The notes beneath the pieces were generated by a model. It did not search any database and was not told where the DNA came from. It was given only the letters and a program-made list of their open reading frames with translations. The position numbers were made by a program, and so were the translations under genes. From positions 1-42,735 of IMG/VR virus record IMGVR_UViG_3300043331_000306: DNA of 42,735 nt. One strand, 5' to 3'. Positions 1-6,838 of this stretch are shown piece after piece. Positions within the stretch are counted from its first letter, which is position 1. The number at the start of each line of letters is the position of its first letter. The stretch comes from a virus.

Positions 1-78
1 ACGGTGGTAGTAAGCGCGATTGTGTAAGCGCTGACGCTCAGCACGAGTCGTCGGTAGGTTGAGGATCGGCTCGATCAC
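1..78 (-). CDS. hypothetical protein, 5-prime part only
   Basis: A leftward gene begins with GTG at 76-78 and runs off the left edge; 26 codons are visible, starting MIEPILNLPTTRAERQRLHN. The start overlaps the stop of the upstream gene (GTGA), and a GGAGG ribosome site lies 7 nt upstream inside that gene, so translation is probably coupled. The visible part is basic and rich in Arg, with no recognised domain. If the contig were circular and joined to base 42735 directly, this frame would stop after about 47 codons inside the next gene, so a clean join is not proven. Confidence 0.55.
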   Translation of the reverse strand, partial: MIEPILNLPTTRAERQRLHNRAYYHR

Positions 79-767
79 TTGCCGCCCTCCCGCTTCGCCC
101 GGTCGCCGTTCGCACGAAGGCAGTCATTGGCGCGCGTGTTCAAGCGAGTGAACCTGTCCTTATCAAACTCAGAACCCCAGAGGACTCGCAAGCACTCGGC
201 TTGGTAGTCACGCAGCAAATCATCCTTCGCCGTATCGCTGGCCGGTGTCTCCGAGAGGGACGCGGCGTAGGCGCGAATCCGATCTTCGACGACCTCCAGG
301 GCTGCGTGCTCGGCCTTATAGAAAATGGGGAACTGTCTCCGCCACTGAGAAACAATCTCCGCGCACTTCAGCGCCACCGCCCTCTCGCTGCTCGCTGTGG
401 CCGCAGGAAGGGGCGCGGCGTTGAGAAGTGAGTAGATTTCGCACATGGCGCTGTTCAATTCTGCAACTTGATCGTGGTCGTAGTTGCTCATGTTCAATTC
501 AGGCGCGCAATCCGCAATGAAACGAACAGCGTCCAGCAACTCGCCGCTCGCACTGGCCGGGGCGCTGGACTGGAGCGCATTCAGCCGGTCGATCTCGTCC
601 GCTGCTCGGTGCATCATGAAGCCGACCGGGATGAACTGGTGGCCCGTCTCGCGCCCGTCCTCAGACCACTGAATAGCGCGGACGGTGCGGTAGTCCTTCG
701 GGGTGCTGCGAAGCTGCTCGACGAGCGGCACTTCGCAGGCTTGTTGATCTGCGTCAGACTGGCTCAT
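75..767 (-). CDS. hypothetical early protein, Ead/Ea22-like helical motif
   Basis: A 230-residue protein of unknown function. Around residues 53-64 it carries the helix RAADEIDRLNAL. This resembles the short amphipathic motif (..AADEIERL..) common in Ead/Ea22-type early phage proteins, and only that motif supports a family link. The rest is Ala-rich and probably mostly helical, with a charged C-terminus. The ATG is preceded by AGGAGA at 5 nt and overlaps the stop of the upstream helix-turn-helix gene by ATGA. Its ribosome site therefore lies inside the last codons of that gene, and it is the third member of a tightly coupled leftward cluster. Confidence 0.7.
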   Translation of the reverse strand: MSQSDADQQACEVPLVEQLRSTPKDYRTVRAIQWSEDGRETGHQFIPVGFMMHRAADEIDRLNALQSSAPASASGELLDAVRFIADCAPELNMSNYDHDQVAELNSAMCEIYSLLNAAPLPAATASSERAVALKCAEIVSQWRRQFPIFYKAEHAALEVVEDRIRAYAASLSETPASDTAKDDLLRDYQAECLRVLWGSEFDKDRFTRLNTRANDCLRANGDRAKREGGK

Positions 768-1057
768 TTCAATCTCCTGTAAATCAGGATGCGCTCTAGG
801 CCAAGATAGGCAAGCACCTTACCGGCAGGTTCGCGCTGTCCCAGAAGAATGTCACCGAGATGGCTTTTTGATATTCCGATCAGCGAGGCGAGCGCAGCCT
901 GTGATCCTTCATACGCTGCTTCCTCTCTAAGTTCGTCCCTTACGTCGGCGGCAGTTAAATCCTCTCCGATAGTGGCGATCCTATGCTGTCGTCGGTACTT
1001 CGCCGTCGCCGCACTACGGCGCTGCTCTTTGGCACCGGAAGGATTGCGTGCAGCCAT
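764..1057 (-). CDS. small helix-turn-helix DNA-binding protein (paralogue 2)
   Basis: A 97-residue protein with a basic N-terminus (residues 1-30, many Arg/Lys) followed by a Cro/XRE-like helix-turn-helix at about residues 50-80 (GSQAALASLIGISKSHLGDI) and the C-terminal motif LGLERILIYRRLK. The same C-terminal motif ends the next gene upstream, so the two look like tandem paralogues. It starts at ATG 1057 with AGGAGG 5 nt upstream, overlapping the previous stop by one base (TGATG). A role as repressor or Cro-like regulator is inferred from the fold and small size. It is one candidate for the protein that binds the dispersed 17-bp palindrome. Confidence 0.75.
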   Translation of the reverse strand: MAARNPSGAKEQRRSAATAKYRRQHRIATIGEDLTAADVRDELREEAAYEGSQAALASLIGISKSHLGDILLGQREPAGKVLAYLGLERILIYRRLK

Positions 1058-1263
1058 CAGAGCCTCCTGTATGTGACGATGCGCTCTAGGCCCATGCGAT
1101 GCAGGACTAGATCACTCGGGTTGTCCTTCTCCCCGCTGACCAACCGGCTCATGTACCCGTGATCCACGCGCAGGACTCTCGCCGCAGGACGGATGCCGCC
1201 ATGCTGTTTGACGAGTTCGATGGCGCGCTTCTGAATCGGTCTACTGCGGCTATCGTTGCTCAT
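1057..1263 (-). CDS. small helix-turn-helix DNA-binding protein (paralogue 1)
   Basis: A 68-residue protein with a helix-turn-helix spanning the segment GGIRPAARVLRVDHGYMSRL and ending MGLERIVTYRRL, very like the end of the next gene. Two starts are possible: ATG 1278 overlaps the 17-bp palindrome and has no ribosome site, while ATG 1263 has GAGG 6 nt upstream and is chosen here. The palindrome therefore ends 14 nt before the start codon, the usual place for an operator or leader element of an autoregulated gene. The product is probably a transcriptional regulator; what it binds is inference. Confidence 0.75.
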   Translation of the reverse strand: MSNDSRSRPIQKRAIELVKQHGGIRPAARVLRVDHGYMSRLVSGEKDNPSDLVLHRMGLERIVTYRRL

Positions 1264-1277
1264 GTTGTCCTCACTCA

Positions 1278-1294
1278 TGTACCAAATTGGTACG
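1278..1294. repeat. 17-bp dispersed palindrome, copy 1
   Basis: TGTACCAAATTGGTACG, matching the consensus TGTACCAAATTGGTACA except for the last base. It fills most of the 31-bp gap between the 55-residue gene to the right and the helix-turn-helix gene to the left, 14 nt before the start of the latter. It is the only copy with a mismatch in the 17-bp core. Confidence 0.9.
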
Positions 1295-1462
1295 CTACTT
1301 ATGTGCGTTGTAGTATGCTTTCAGTGCCCGGCGTCGCAGCTCCTCATCCTCTACCGCCAGCCTGAGCAGCCCCTCGATCAACTTCCCCTTCTTCCCCCAA
1401 GGGACGAAGCGTCGAAGACGAGCCTCGAGCTCGCTTGGAATCTCAAAGCCCGTCTTAGCCAT
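1295..1462 (-). CDS. 55-residue protein, possible ribbon-helix-helix
   Basis: A short leftward gene starting ATG 1462 with GGAGG 8 nt upstream and ending TAG directly beside the 17-bp palindrome. The protein begins MAKTGFEIPSELEARLRRFV and continues with two charged helices ending LKAYYNAHK. The pattern of a short strand (FEIPSELEARL) followed by two helices resembles ribbon-helix-helix (Arc/CopG) DNA-binding proteins, but this is a pattern judgement. It lies directly upstream of the two helix-turn-helix genes, so it may belong to the same regulatory cassette. Confidence 0.65.
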   Translation of the reverse strand: MAKTGFEIPSELEARLRRFVPWGKKGKLIEGLLRLAVEDEELRRRALKAYYNAHK

Positions 1463-1465
1463 CGC

Positions 1466-1696
1466 TCAGCCCTCCTCGGGGAAGTACCAGCAGGCACGCT
1501 CGTCGTCCGGCTTGCCGCGCGGTACGACTCCGCGATAGTAATGACTGTGACCATGGAAAGGGAAGATCACCAGGTTCAATCCTCCATCGCCGACAGCGCA
1601 GACGAGCGCGGGATGCTTGCGTCCGACAGGTGCCATCGGAGGATCACCCTCGCCCTGTTGGTAGACTACGTTGTCACCTACTTTCACTTCTCTCAT
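1466..1696 (-). CDS. hypothetical protein, possible small beta-barrel
   Basis: A 76-residue protein beginning MREVKVGDNVVYQQGEGDPP. The start at ATG 1696 has GGGAG 6 nt upstream; the longer alternative at 1711 has none. The sequence VKVGDNVVYQ...ALVCAVGDGGLNLVIFPFHG alternates short strands and turns, as in small SH3-like barrels found in other phage early proteins. The C-terminus is aromatic and acidic (ACWYFPEEG). It is followed within a few bases by the 55-residue gene. No function is assigned. Confidence 0.65.
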   Translation of the reverse strand: MREVKVGDNVVYQQGEGDPPMAPVGRKHPALVCAVGDGGLNLVIFPFHGHSHYYRGVVPRGKPDDERACWYFPEEG

Positions 1697-1787
1697 CTCA
1701 TTCTCCCACATAGGGCGGACTCGTGTGAGTCGGGCTTACCCCTCTCCTCGTGCTGACTGTACACAGTTCACACGATTCCGCTATTGC

Positions 1788-2288
1788 TTACCGACGACGC
1801 GCCGGAGCCGGCTTGCCCCTGGTCGCAGCGGGCTTGGCCGGAGCGGGGCGGCGAGCGGCAGCGGGAGCGGGTGCTTCCTCCTCCGTCGCAGCAGCGCCGC
1901 TCTCATCCGTCAGACGCGGCAGGACGAGTCGGTTGTACACGTTCCCGTTCTCATCCGGGTCGCTCAGCCGCAGCTCCAACTCCGCGGTCGCACCGGGGAA
2001 GTCCTCCACCTCGAAGCCGTCACCATCGTGAGGGATGTTGAAGGCGACCAGGAAGCGCTTGAGCATGCGCGCTTTGAAGGCTGCCTTTCCCTCGTCGTCC
2101 TCTGCTTTTGGCAGGGAGATGAAGTGCGACACGTTGGGAGAGTCCATGTGCTCGTCGATGCCGATGCTGATGCGGATGTCGGGCTTCTCTTCCCGATACG
2201 TTGCTTCGGCGATCGTGAGCTGGTAGCGTCCCGGCGGGACAGGTTGCGGCTCGTGTACGTCGGTCAGGTTGACTTCTAGTCTTGGCAT
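1788..2288 (-). CDS. DUF669-like protein, probable single-strand DNA-binding partner of Sak4
   Basis: A 166-residue protein. Residues 1-120 have the DUF669 look: a hydrophobic N-terminus, then PVPPGRYQLTIAEATYREEK, then alternating strands. Residues 130-166 form a low-complexity Ala/Pro/Arg tail ending PAPARRR. DUF669 genes usually sit beside phage RecA-like ATPases and are thought to bind or load single-stranded DNA, and here the upstream gene is such an ATPase. The basic tail differs from the acidic tail of typical SSB proteins. It is separated from the ATPase gene by about 65 bp with no evident promoter, so co-transcription is likely. Confidence 0.65.
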   Translation of the reverse strand: MPRLEVNLTDVHEPQPVPPGRYQLTIAEATYREEKPDIRISIGIDEHMDSPNVSHFISLPKAEDDEGKAAFKARMLKRFLVAFNIPHDGDGFEVEDFPGATAELELRLSDPDENGNVYNRLVLPRLTDESGAAATEEEAPAPAAARRPAPAKPAATRGKPAPARRR

Positions 2289-2353
2289 TGCAATTGCTCC
2301 ATTGTAATGAGGGACTTTCGTCCATAGACTGGGCTACGCCCAGCTAGTTGTGG

Positions 2354-3193
2354 TTATCGCTTGCCAGGCTTGCGTGGCTTGAGTTCCTCCAGTTCATTTA
2401 GGATCAGTGCTCCGATGCCCTGCTGCGTGAGGTCGTCGTTGAAGTCGAGCGTTACATCTACGACCGAGGGCATACCGTTGAAGCTGCAGCGGGCAGCAGG
2501 GATGTGCTTGTCCTTCACTGTGGTGACAGTGAAGAGCGGCTTCCCATCGTCCTTCACCTCCCCCTCGCAGAACCACACGTCGGAGAAGAGGAGGGGAATC
2601 TTCGTGCGGAGACGACCAGTCATCATCAGCTGGTAGTATGTGCGCTGAGTCTTCCTGTCCTGCCACGCTTCGTAGTGGCCAGTGCACAGCACAGTTTTCC
2701 CCATGCTGGCTATCGTCCGCATGATGTTGGTGAAGGAGACCATCTGAGGGCCGTAGTCGTCCTGCTCCGGCCACTGCCCCGGCCGACCATTGATAGTCAG
2801 CACGTAGTCCATGATGATGTCGAGCAGCGAGGTAGCCGAGTCGATGGCGATGGACTTGTACTTGTTGAAGAAGCCACTCGTCCGACGCTTGTCGAAGTCC
2901 CGCTCCCATTCCTCATAGGTGGTGGCCTTCGCACTCATCACCCGAGGGCCACGCTTGTGCGCTCCGTCCTGAGTTTTCTTGAGCGACACCACGTCGAGGT
3001 TGATATCCTGAGGGAGGAACTGTTCGTACTCGATGTCGTGGCCCCTCAGCGTGAGGAGGGAGTTTGGGTCGAAGCAGTAGGCGAAGCACGGCCTGGGCAG
3101 CGTGAGTATCTGACTCGTCTTCCCTCCACCCATGTCACCGTAGAGGAAGAATCGGTGCGGCTCATCGTGTGCGACTTGACTGGCATTAGGCAT
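2354..3193 (-). CDS. Sak4-like RecA-fold single-strand annealing ATPase
   Basis: A 279-residue P-loop ATPase. Walker A is GDMGGGKT at residues 19-26 and Walker B is SIAIDS at 114-119, followed by a long helix and a conserved TGHYEAWQD segment around 170. Length and motif order match Sak4/AAA_24 phage recombinases, which promote homologous strand annealing with an SSB-like partner. The DUF669-like gene lies just downstream and a Cas4/RecB-like nuclease lies upstream, giving a plausible recombination module. The start has GGAG 7 nt upstream. Some members are annotated simply as AAA ATPases, so the recombinase role is inferred from family and context. Confidence 0.82.
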   Translation of the reverse strand: MPNASQVAHDEPHRFFLYGDMGGGKTSQILTLPRPCFAYCFDPNSLLTLRGHDIEYEQFLPQDINLDVVSLKKTQDGAHKRGPRVMSAKATTYEEWERDFDKRRTSGFFNKYKSIAIDSATSLLDIIMDYVLTINGRPGQWPEQDDYGPQMVSFTNIMRTIASMGKTVLCTGHYEAWQDRKTQRTYYQLMMTGRLRTKIPLLFSDVWFCEGEVKDDGKPLFTVTTVKDKHIPAARCSFNGMPSVVDVTLDFNDDLTQQGIGALILNELEELKPRKPGKR

Positions 3194-3210
3194 GTTGTAG
3201 CTCCGTTGGT

Positions 3211-3444
3211 TTAGTTAGTACGCAAGTCTACGTTGGCCACTGGTACTCCATCTTCCACATACGCAGCAGCCGCAGTGATCACCGCTTTCACATGCTCGCC
3301 CTCACTCGCGTTACTCATCATGTGGAAGCCATCGTTGTTCACGACGAGGAGGATATAGGTTACCTGCAAGCCGAAGACTGGGATGAGGGCCGCGGCCATA
3401 TCAGCGCGCAGCTTGTGGAGTTGTTCTTCAGTTGGAGTCGGCAT
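3211..3444 (-). CDS. hypothetical protein
   Basis: A 77-residue protein with an N-terminal helix (EEQLHKLRADMAAALIPVF) and a strand-rich middle (VTYILLVVNNDG). It starts ATG 3444 with GAGG 7 nt upstream and overlaps the previous gene by 17 bases. No domain is recognised. It is co-directional and tightly packed between the ATPase gene and other small genes, so it is probably a real early gene. Confidence 0.6.
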   Translation of the reverse strand: MPTPTEEQLHKLRADMAAALIPVFGLQVTYILLVVNNDGFHMMSNASEGEHVKAVITAAAAYVEDGVPVANVDLRTN

Positions 3445-3649
3445 GGCGTGCCCTCGGTGGCTCAGGTATATCGTTGAGTGTAGTGCTCACTGACACACGG
3501 ATGCGACGAGTGCGTTCGTAGATCTTATAGTCTCCTATTCCCATCAGCTCTACTTCAGTCTCAAGCGCAGCTCGATCTCCCTCGATTGTTTTCACTCTCT
3601 CGAGGCAGGGATAGCCATTCGTGTCCAGCGGTAGGATGAGGTAGTCCAT
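3428..3649 (-). CDS. hypothetical protein
   Basis: A 73-residue protein starting MDYLILPLDTNGYP. ATG 3649 is preferred over GTG 3652 because GGAGG lies 5 nt upstream of it and the ATG overlaps the stop of the preceding gene as TGATG. The N-terminal half alternates strand and turn; the C-terminus is basic and disordered. No family is recognised. Confidence 0.6.
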   Translation of the reverse strand: MDYLILPLDTNGYPCLERVKTIEGDRAALETEVELMGIGDYKIYERTRRIRVSVSTTLNDIPEPPRARHADSN

Positions 3650-3813
3650 CACTTCCTCCCCTTGGCTTTGCTCGCCCGGCGCTTATGGCCGAAGATGGCG
3701 ACACCGATGGTGATGCTGGTGCCATTGAGAGTGAGACCTTCCACCCTCGCGCCGTAGACTTTGTTGGGCTCCATCTGCTTCGGAGCGCGGACTACTTTGT
3801 AGCGAACCTTCAT
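3649..3813 (-). CDS. 54-residue basic hypothetical protein
   Basis: A short gene from ATG 3813, with GAGG 6 nt upstream, to TGA 3649. It encodes 54 residues beginning MKVRYKVVRAPKQMEPNKVY and ending with a Lys/Arg-rich tail (HKRRASKAKGRK). Strand-rich with a central TLNGTSITIGVAIFG segment. The stop overlaps the next start by one base. The basic tail would suit nucleic-acid contact, but that is speculation. Confidence 0.65.
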   Translation of the reverse strand: MKVRYKVVRAPKQMEPNKVYGARVEGLTLNGTSITIGVAIFGHKRRASKAKGRK

Positions 3814-3846
3814 GTTGTACCTCGTCGGTTGATGTGAGACGTGCGC

Positions 3847-4866
3847 TTATCTTCTCATGATCCTGTCGAGCCCAAGCACGTCGAACGGCTCCCAGAAGTC
3901 GATCTTGAATCCCTGCGGTGGCTCCTTCAGCCTTGCTGGATTGGGTACGCTGCGGCAGACCTCGAGGAACGCACACGGCCCATAGCGACCCATGCAACTC
4001 ATATCGTTGCGAGGGAACGCAGTCATGTGTGTGGGTGCAGCTTCGCTCCCATCTAGTCGGTCGTACTCGGAGAGGATTCGGTTCGTCCAGTCTCGCAGCT
4101 CCCACACGAACTGCTCGGTTCCGCTCGTGGAGTGGGCGATAGGTATGAACTTGAAACGGTCATGAACTTGCTTATGTACGAGTGCAGCATCGACCCATAG
4201 TTGCTTGGCCGGCTGCTTCTCTCCGACTCGGTCGGCATAGAGGTAGGTCTCCACTTGGCTGTTGGGTGAGAAGCTGTCGATGTAGTCCTGTCGGAAGCCA
4301 CCGTCCTTTTTGTAGGCCGTTGTAGTCTTATGTTCGATGAGCAGCGGTTGGTTCTGCTGGAGGTGTAGGATGCGCTCGTCCTTCCGGCCGATGAGCCAGA
4401 TGTCGTCCCGGTCAGGGAAGATGGGGACAGCGAACGGCTGCTCGGAGGAGAGCAGCTTCATCCGATCGAGCATCGGGCGCCGCTCGGTTATGTAGTTGAG
4501 CAGCATCTCGGCGGCGATGGCAGGAGTGCGCGGCTCCCACTCCTCGGTGAGTTGAAGCGACATCTCCGGTGGCCCACCCTCCTCCACCCACGTAGCCATG
4601 AAGGCTTCGTAGGCTGCGGCGAGTAGCTTCCTGTCATCGCGCAGTTTGGAGTGGAACTGCCACACGACTCCCATTGCTGAGTGCCAGGCGCTGCCGAAGA
4701 TGAGCGGCTTCCGAAGCTCCGTTGTGGAGAAGCCTCGGATGTGGCGGAGGTAGAAGTAGCGAGGACACTTACGGTAGTCCGTAAGCATCGTGTTGTCCAG
4801 GTAGAGTCGCTCGACTTCCTTAGCGACTGGCTTACTCTCGGACTTTGATTTCGATTGTGTACTCAT
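3847..4866 (-). CDS. Cas4/RecB-like PD-(D/E)XK nuclease with probable 4Fe-4S cluster
   Basis: A 339-residue nuclease. RecB-family landmarks appear in order: His62 (GSAWH), Asp163 (GRKDER), the E-x-K pair Glu178/Lys180 (IEHKTT) and the QxxxY motif at 204-208 (QVETY). Cys34 (YRKCPR) plus Cys291, Cys298 and Cys304 match the one-plus-three cysteine layout that holds a 4Fe-4S cluster in Cas4 and AddB. The enzyme probably resects DNA ends for recombination together with the Sak4-like ATPase downstream. The ATG has only a weak ribosome site and lies 34 bases inside the previous gene, so coupled translation is likely. There are no CRISPR genes nearby, so a CRISPR role is not suggested. Confidence 0.85.
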   Translation of the reverse strand: MSTQSKSKSESKPVAKEVERLYLDNTMLTDYRKCPRYFYLRHIRGFSTTELRKPLIFGSAWHSAMGVVWQFHSKLRDDRKLLAAAYEAFMATWVEEGGPPEMSLQLTEEWEPRTPAIAAEMLLNYITERRPMLDRMKLLSSEQPFAVPIFPDRDDIWLIGRKDERILHLQQNQPLLIEHKTTTAYKKDGGFRQDYIDSFSPNSQVETYLYADRVGEKQPAKQLWVDAALVHKQVHDRFKFIPIAHSTSGTEQFVWELRDWTNRILSEYDRLDGSEAAPTHMTAFPRNDMSCMGRYGPCAFLEVCRSVPNPARLKEPPQGFKIDFWEPFDVLGLDRIMRR

Positions 4867-5134
4867 AGTATTGTCCCGCTTTGTAGATGAGCAGATTGAG
4901 CCGCTGGTGTTGTGCGGCGAAGATGGCGCACGCGATGGAGCAGAGGGAGCTCAGGGAAGTGAGCACGATGTAGTCGCTCGAGTCGCTATCCCTCAGCGCC
5001 TTCGCCATGAGGCGCGCGCTCTGATTGATGTCGTTCTTGTTCAGTGGCCCATCGGTGCAGTAGACGAGCTCACCGTAGCGCTGGGCTGCGCTGTAGTCGT
5101 AGCCACCCTTGTTTAGAACGTAGACCTTAGGCAC
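4832..5134 (-). CDS. hypothetical protein
   Basis: A 100-residue protein starting at GTG 5134 with AAGG about 6 nt upstream. It has an alpha/beta look (MPKVYVLNKGGYDYSAAQRY, then SSDYIVLTSLSSLCSIACAI, then LNLLIYKAGQYYEYTIE). The alternation of buried strands and helices suggests a small Rossmann-like or flavodoxin-like fold, but no catalytic motif is visible. Its 3-prime end overlaps the nuclease start. It is the first gene left of a 17-bp palindrome, which lies 38 nt upstream. Confidence 0.6.
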   Translation of the reverse strand: MPKVYVLNKGGYDYSAAQRYGELVYCTDGPLNKNDINQSARLMAKALRDSDSSDYIVLTSLSSLCSIACAIFAAQHQRLNLLIYKAGQYYEYTIEIKVRE

Positions 5135-5172
5135 GGAGAGCCTTTGGAGGGAGAGAGGAAAGAGGACAGTGA

Positions 5173-5189
5173 TGTACCAAATTGGTACA
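5173..5189. repeat. 17-bp dispersed palindrome, copy 2
   Basis: Exact TGTACCAAATTGGTACA in the 90-bp gap between two leftward genes. Here the symmetry extends outward: CAGTG on the left and CACTG on the right give arms of 14 bases with one mismatch. Confidence 0.95.
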
Positions 5190-5224
5190 CCACTGCCTCT
5201 CTCGTGCCAGCTGCCGGCGCCGAC

Positions 5225-5671
5225 TTACTTGCCCGGCGTGCGGAGGGACTTGAGCAGTTCCTGCTTTTGCTCCGGCGACATCTTGCCGAGCAGGTCCTGC
5301 ACCTTCTCCGCGGCCGACTTGCGCTCGCGGCCACCCACGGTCATCTTCCACTGGGCCACTTTCTCGGGGATTTCCTTGTCGGGCACTTCCCCCTCGATGC
5401 AGCGGCGCAGCATCGCCTGGAGACGGATGACCGCCTGATCCAGGAAGACGCCGTAGACGACTGCTTCGCCGAACTTCTCCACCGCCTCGTCGAGGTTCGA
5501 GCCGAAATCGTACTGCGTGGAGACGACACGATCCGACTTCGTCGTGCGCGCTTCCACCGTCATCGGCATCTGCGGGGAGTTGTCCTCACCGTTTCCCTGA
5601 GCGGCCGCAGGAGCGGCTGCACGGGGAGCGGGCTTGGCGGGTACTGCGGGCTTGCGAGGTTGCGTTGCCAT
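5225..5671 (-). CDS. hypothetical protein with Pro/Ala-rich N-terminus
   Basis: A 148-residue protein. Residues 1-30 are Pro/Ala/Lys-rich and probably disordered. The middle (EARTTKSDRVVSTQYDFGSN) looks strand-forming, and the C-terminal half is helical, ending with an MSPEQKQELLKSLRTPGK helix. AGGAG lies 7 nt before ATG 5671. It is the first gene after a TTGACA promoter at 5727-5755 with a hairpin in the leader, so it is likely well expressed. A short helix of the type (M/L)SPEQ..xLL also ends the protein at 7857-8183. Function is unknown. Confidence 0.65.
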   Translation of the reverse strand: MATQPRKPAVPAKPAPRAAAPAAAQGNGEDNSPQMPMTVEARTTKSDRVVSTQYDFGSNLDEAVEKFGEAVVYGVFLDQAVIRLQAMLRRCIEGEVPDKEIPEKVAQWKMTVGGRERKSAAEKVQDLLGKMSPEQKQELLKSLRTPGK

Positions 5672-5700
5672 GCTGTTGCTCCTGTCGTAAGTTGATGAAC

Positions 5701-5719
5701 CGTTCGCTCTTCACGAACG
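5701..5719. other. short inverted repeat in a leader
   Basis: CGTTCG, a 7-base loop and CGAACG form a perfect 6-bp stem. It lies just downstream of the leftward promoter at 5727-5755 and about 30 nt before the start of the next gene, so it would be in the transcribed leader or at the initiation point. No T-run follows it, so it is not a terminator. Confidence 0.5.
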
Positions 5720-5726
5720 TGCCGCC

Positions 5727-5755
5727 ATTTTGGACTCACTTTTGTTGCGTGTCAA
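5727..5755 (-). promoter_or_regulatory. leftward sigma-70-like promoter
   Basis: On the minus strand, TTGACA (5750-5755) is followed after 17 bases by CAAAAT (5727-5732). The -35 box matches consensus fully, the -10 box in four of six bases. The -35 extends to TTGACACGC, shared with two rightward elements at 12726 and 22167 with identical spacing. It would drive the gene starting at 5671. Confidence 0.6.
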
Positions 5756-5789
5756 CATGTTTTCGTAGTGGCTTGGGTTGTTTTTTTAG

Positions 5790-6296
5790 TCAGACCGCCT
5801 GAGCCAGCGCGCGTTCCACTACCGAGCGAGTTTGCTCACTCTCCCAGTGCTCCTCGGGGATGCGGCTCAGGACAGTGCGAACAGTTTGCAGTCTCCGTTC
5901 GCCTTCGTTGGTGTAGTCTTTGAGGAGCGCCTCGATGAAGGGCAGCTTGGAGTAGCCGGTGACGATGTAGTCCCACGGCACCAGCCCCTCGGTGTCCTTG
6001 GGAGTGGTGCGATCGTGCCTCACAGTGACCTTGAGTCCGATGTTAGGGTCGGTCAGTTCGCGCAGCGACCGCTCGATGTCGTCGGGCAGAGCGACAGGCT
6101 GAGGCTCAGCACCCTCATCGAACATCTCCTGCGCTGTGTCCCACTGCTCGAGCAGAGATGTGAGGACGAAGACGATACAACGAGCAGGGCTATGCTCAGT
6201 GACTCCCGGTCGCAGCTGTTCATGAACCTTACGGACGAGAGTCATTGTCTCCGTGTTGATGGAGATAGTGATGCGATCGTTCTTAGCTGTGGTCAT
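5790..6296 (-). CDS. hypothetical protein, possible ribbon-helix-helix N-terminus
   Basis: A 168-residue protein. The N-terminus (DRITISINTETMTLVRKVHE) is a strand followed by a helix, and a second helix follows with ARCIVFVLTSLLEQW. This order resembles ribbon-helix-helix DNA-binding proteins. The remainder is a mixed domain with an acidic linker and two C-terminal helices. The ribosome site AGGAGG is 5 nt before ATG 6296, one of the best in the window. The DNA-binding idea rests on pattern only. Confidence 0.65.
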   Translation of the reverse strand: MTTAKNDRITISINTETMTLVRKVHEQLRPGVTEHSPARCIVFVLTSLLEQWDTAQEMFDEGAEPQPVALPDDIERSLRELTDPNIGLKVTVRHDRTTPKDTEGLVPWDYIVTGYSKLPFIEALLKDYTNEGERRLQTVRTVLSRIPEEHWESEQTRSVVERALAQAV

Positions 6297-6309
6297 AGCG
6301 GCCTCCTGT

Positions 6310-6597
6310 TCAGTGCACCCACGGTTGAGCGTCGCGGTAGATGCGCCACGAGCGCGGCTTGTTGAGCAGCGTGTGAGGGAAGTTAACCTCCCCCTCGTCC
6401 TGCTTCCAGAAGTACCCCGGCGGCAGCGGCTGCTTCCAGGGGCGGTCGTAGGGTAGGCCGACGTGGTTAGCGGCGGTGGCCATAGTCACATTCCGCGGAG
6501 TGCGGACACGCAGTGGCGGTCGAGCGGGTTGGGCGACAGGCTGTCGGCGAAGCCGAGCCCAGAGGTTGGTGAAGAACTGCCGAATGCTAGCGAACAT
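6310..6597 (-). CDS. hypothetical basic/aromatic protein
   Basis: A 95-residue protein starting MFASIRQFFTNLWARLRRQP. ATG 6597 is chosen because AGGAGA lies 9 nt upstream; the longer open frame to 6966 covers two other small genes. The N-terminus is a strongly amphipathic, positively charged helix that could associate with membrane or nucleic acid. The rest is rich in Pro, Trp and Tyr (YDRPWKQPLPPGYFWKQDEG). No family is recognised. Confidence 0.65.
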   Translation of the reverse strand: MFASIRQFFTNLWARLRRQPVAQPARPPLRVRTPRNVTMATAANHVGLPYDRPWKQPLPPGYFWKQDEGEVNFPHTLLNKPRSWRIYRDAQPWVH

Positions 6598-6677
6598 GAT
6601 GCGGTCTCTCCTATGTGAGTGCACGACGCGAGCCGTGCGGTTTAGTTGCTGAGTCCAACGCTTGGTGCGACCCACGA

Positions 6678-6836
6678 CTACACCTGGTAGTAGCGATGGT
6701 CGTTTAGTACACGCTTGACTGTCTCCGGTCGCATGTCGTTGAGGAGAGCGTAGAGTACACGCTCCTGCTCCTCGTCCGTGAGCCCGGCTATGTAGGCGTA
6801 GGCGAAGTCCGAGTTGGGTATGCGCTGTTGTGGCAT
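6678..6836 (-). CDS. 52-residue hypothetical protein
   Basis: A short helical protein beginning MPQQRIPNSDFAYAYIAGLT and ending HRYYQV. GAGG lies 5 nt before ATG 6836, and the gene starts just after the stop of the next small gene upstream. The acidic DEEQERVLYALLNDM helix suggests a compact helical bundle. About 80 bp without a gene follow it. Confidence 0.6.
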   Translation of the reverse strand: MPQQRIPNSDFAYAYIAGLTDEEQERVLYALLNDMRPETVKRVLNDHRYYQV

Positions 6837-6838
6837 GG

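Noticed and set aside
1718-1731. GACTC-GTGT-GAGTC stem as a terminator or regulatory site
   Set aside because: Only five base pairs with no T-run; too weak to call.
3683-4105. Leftward 140-codon open frame over the nuclease gene
   Set aside because: It lies in another frame of the well-supported nuclease and of the 54-residue gene and has no ribosome site or recognisable protein.
5780-5787. T-run near 5780 as a leftward terminator
   Set aside because: The run is T on the plus strand, which is A in leftward transcripts, and no stem precedes it in that direction.
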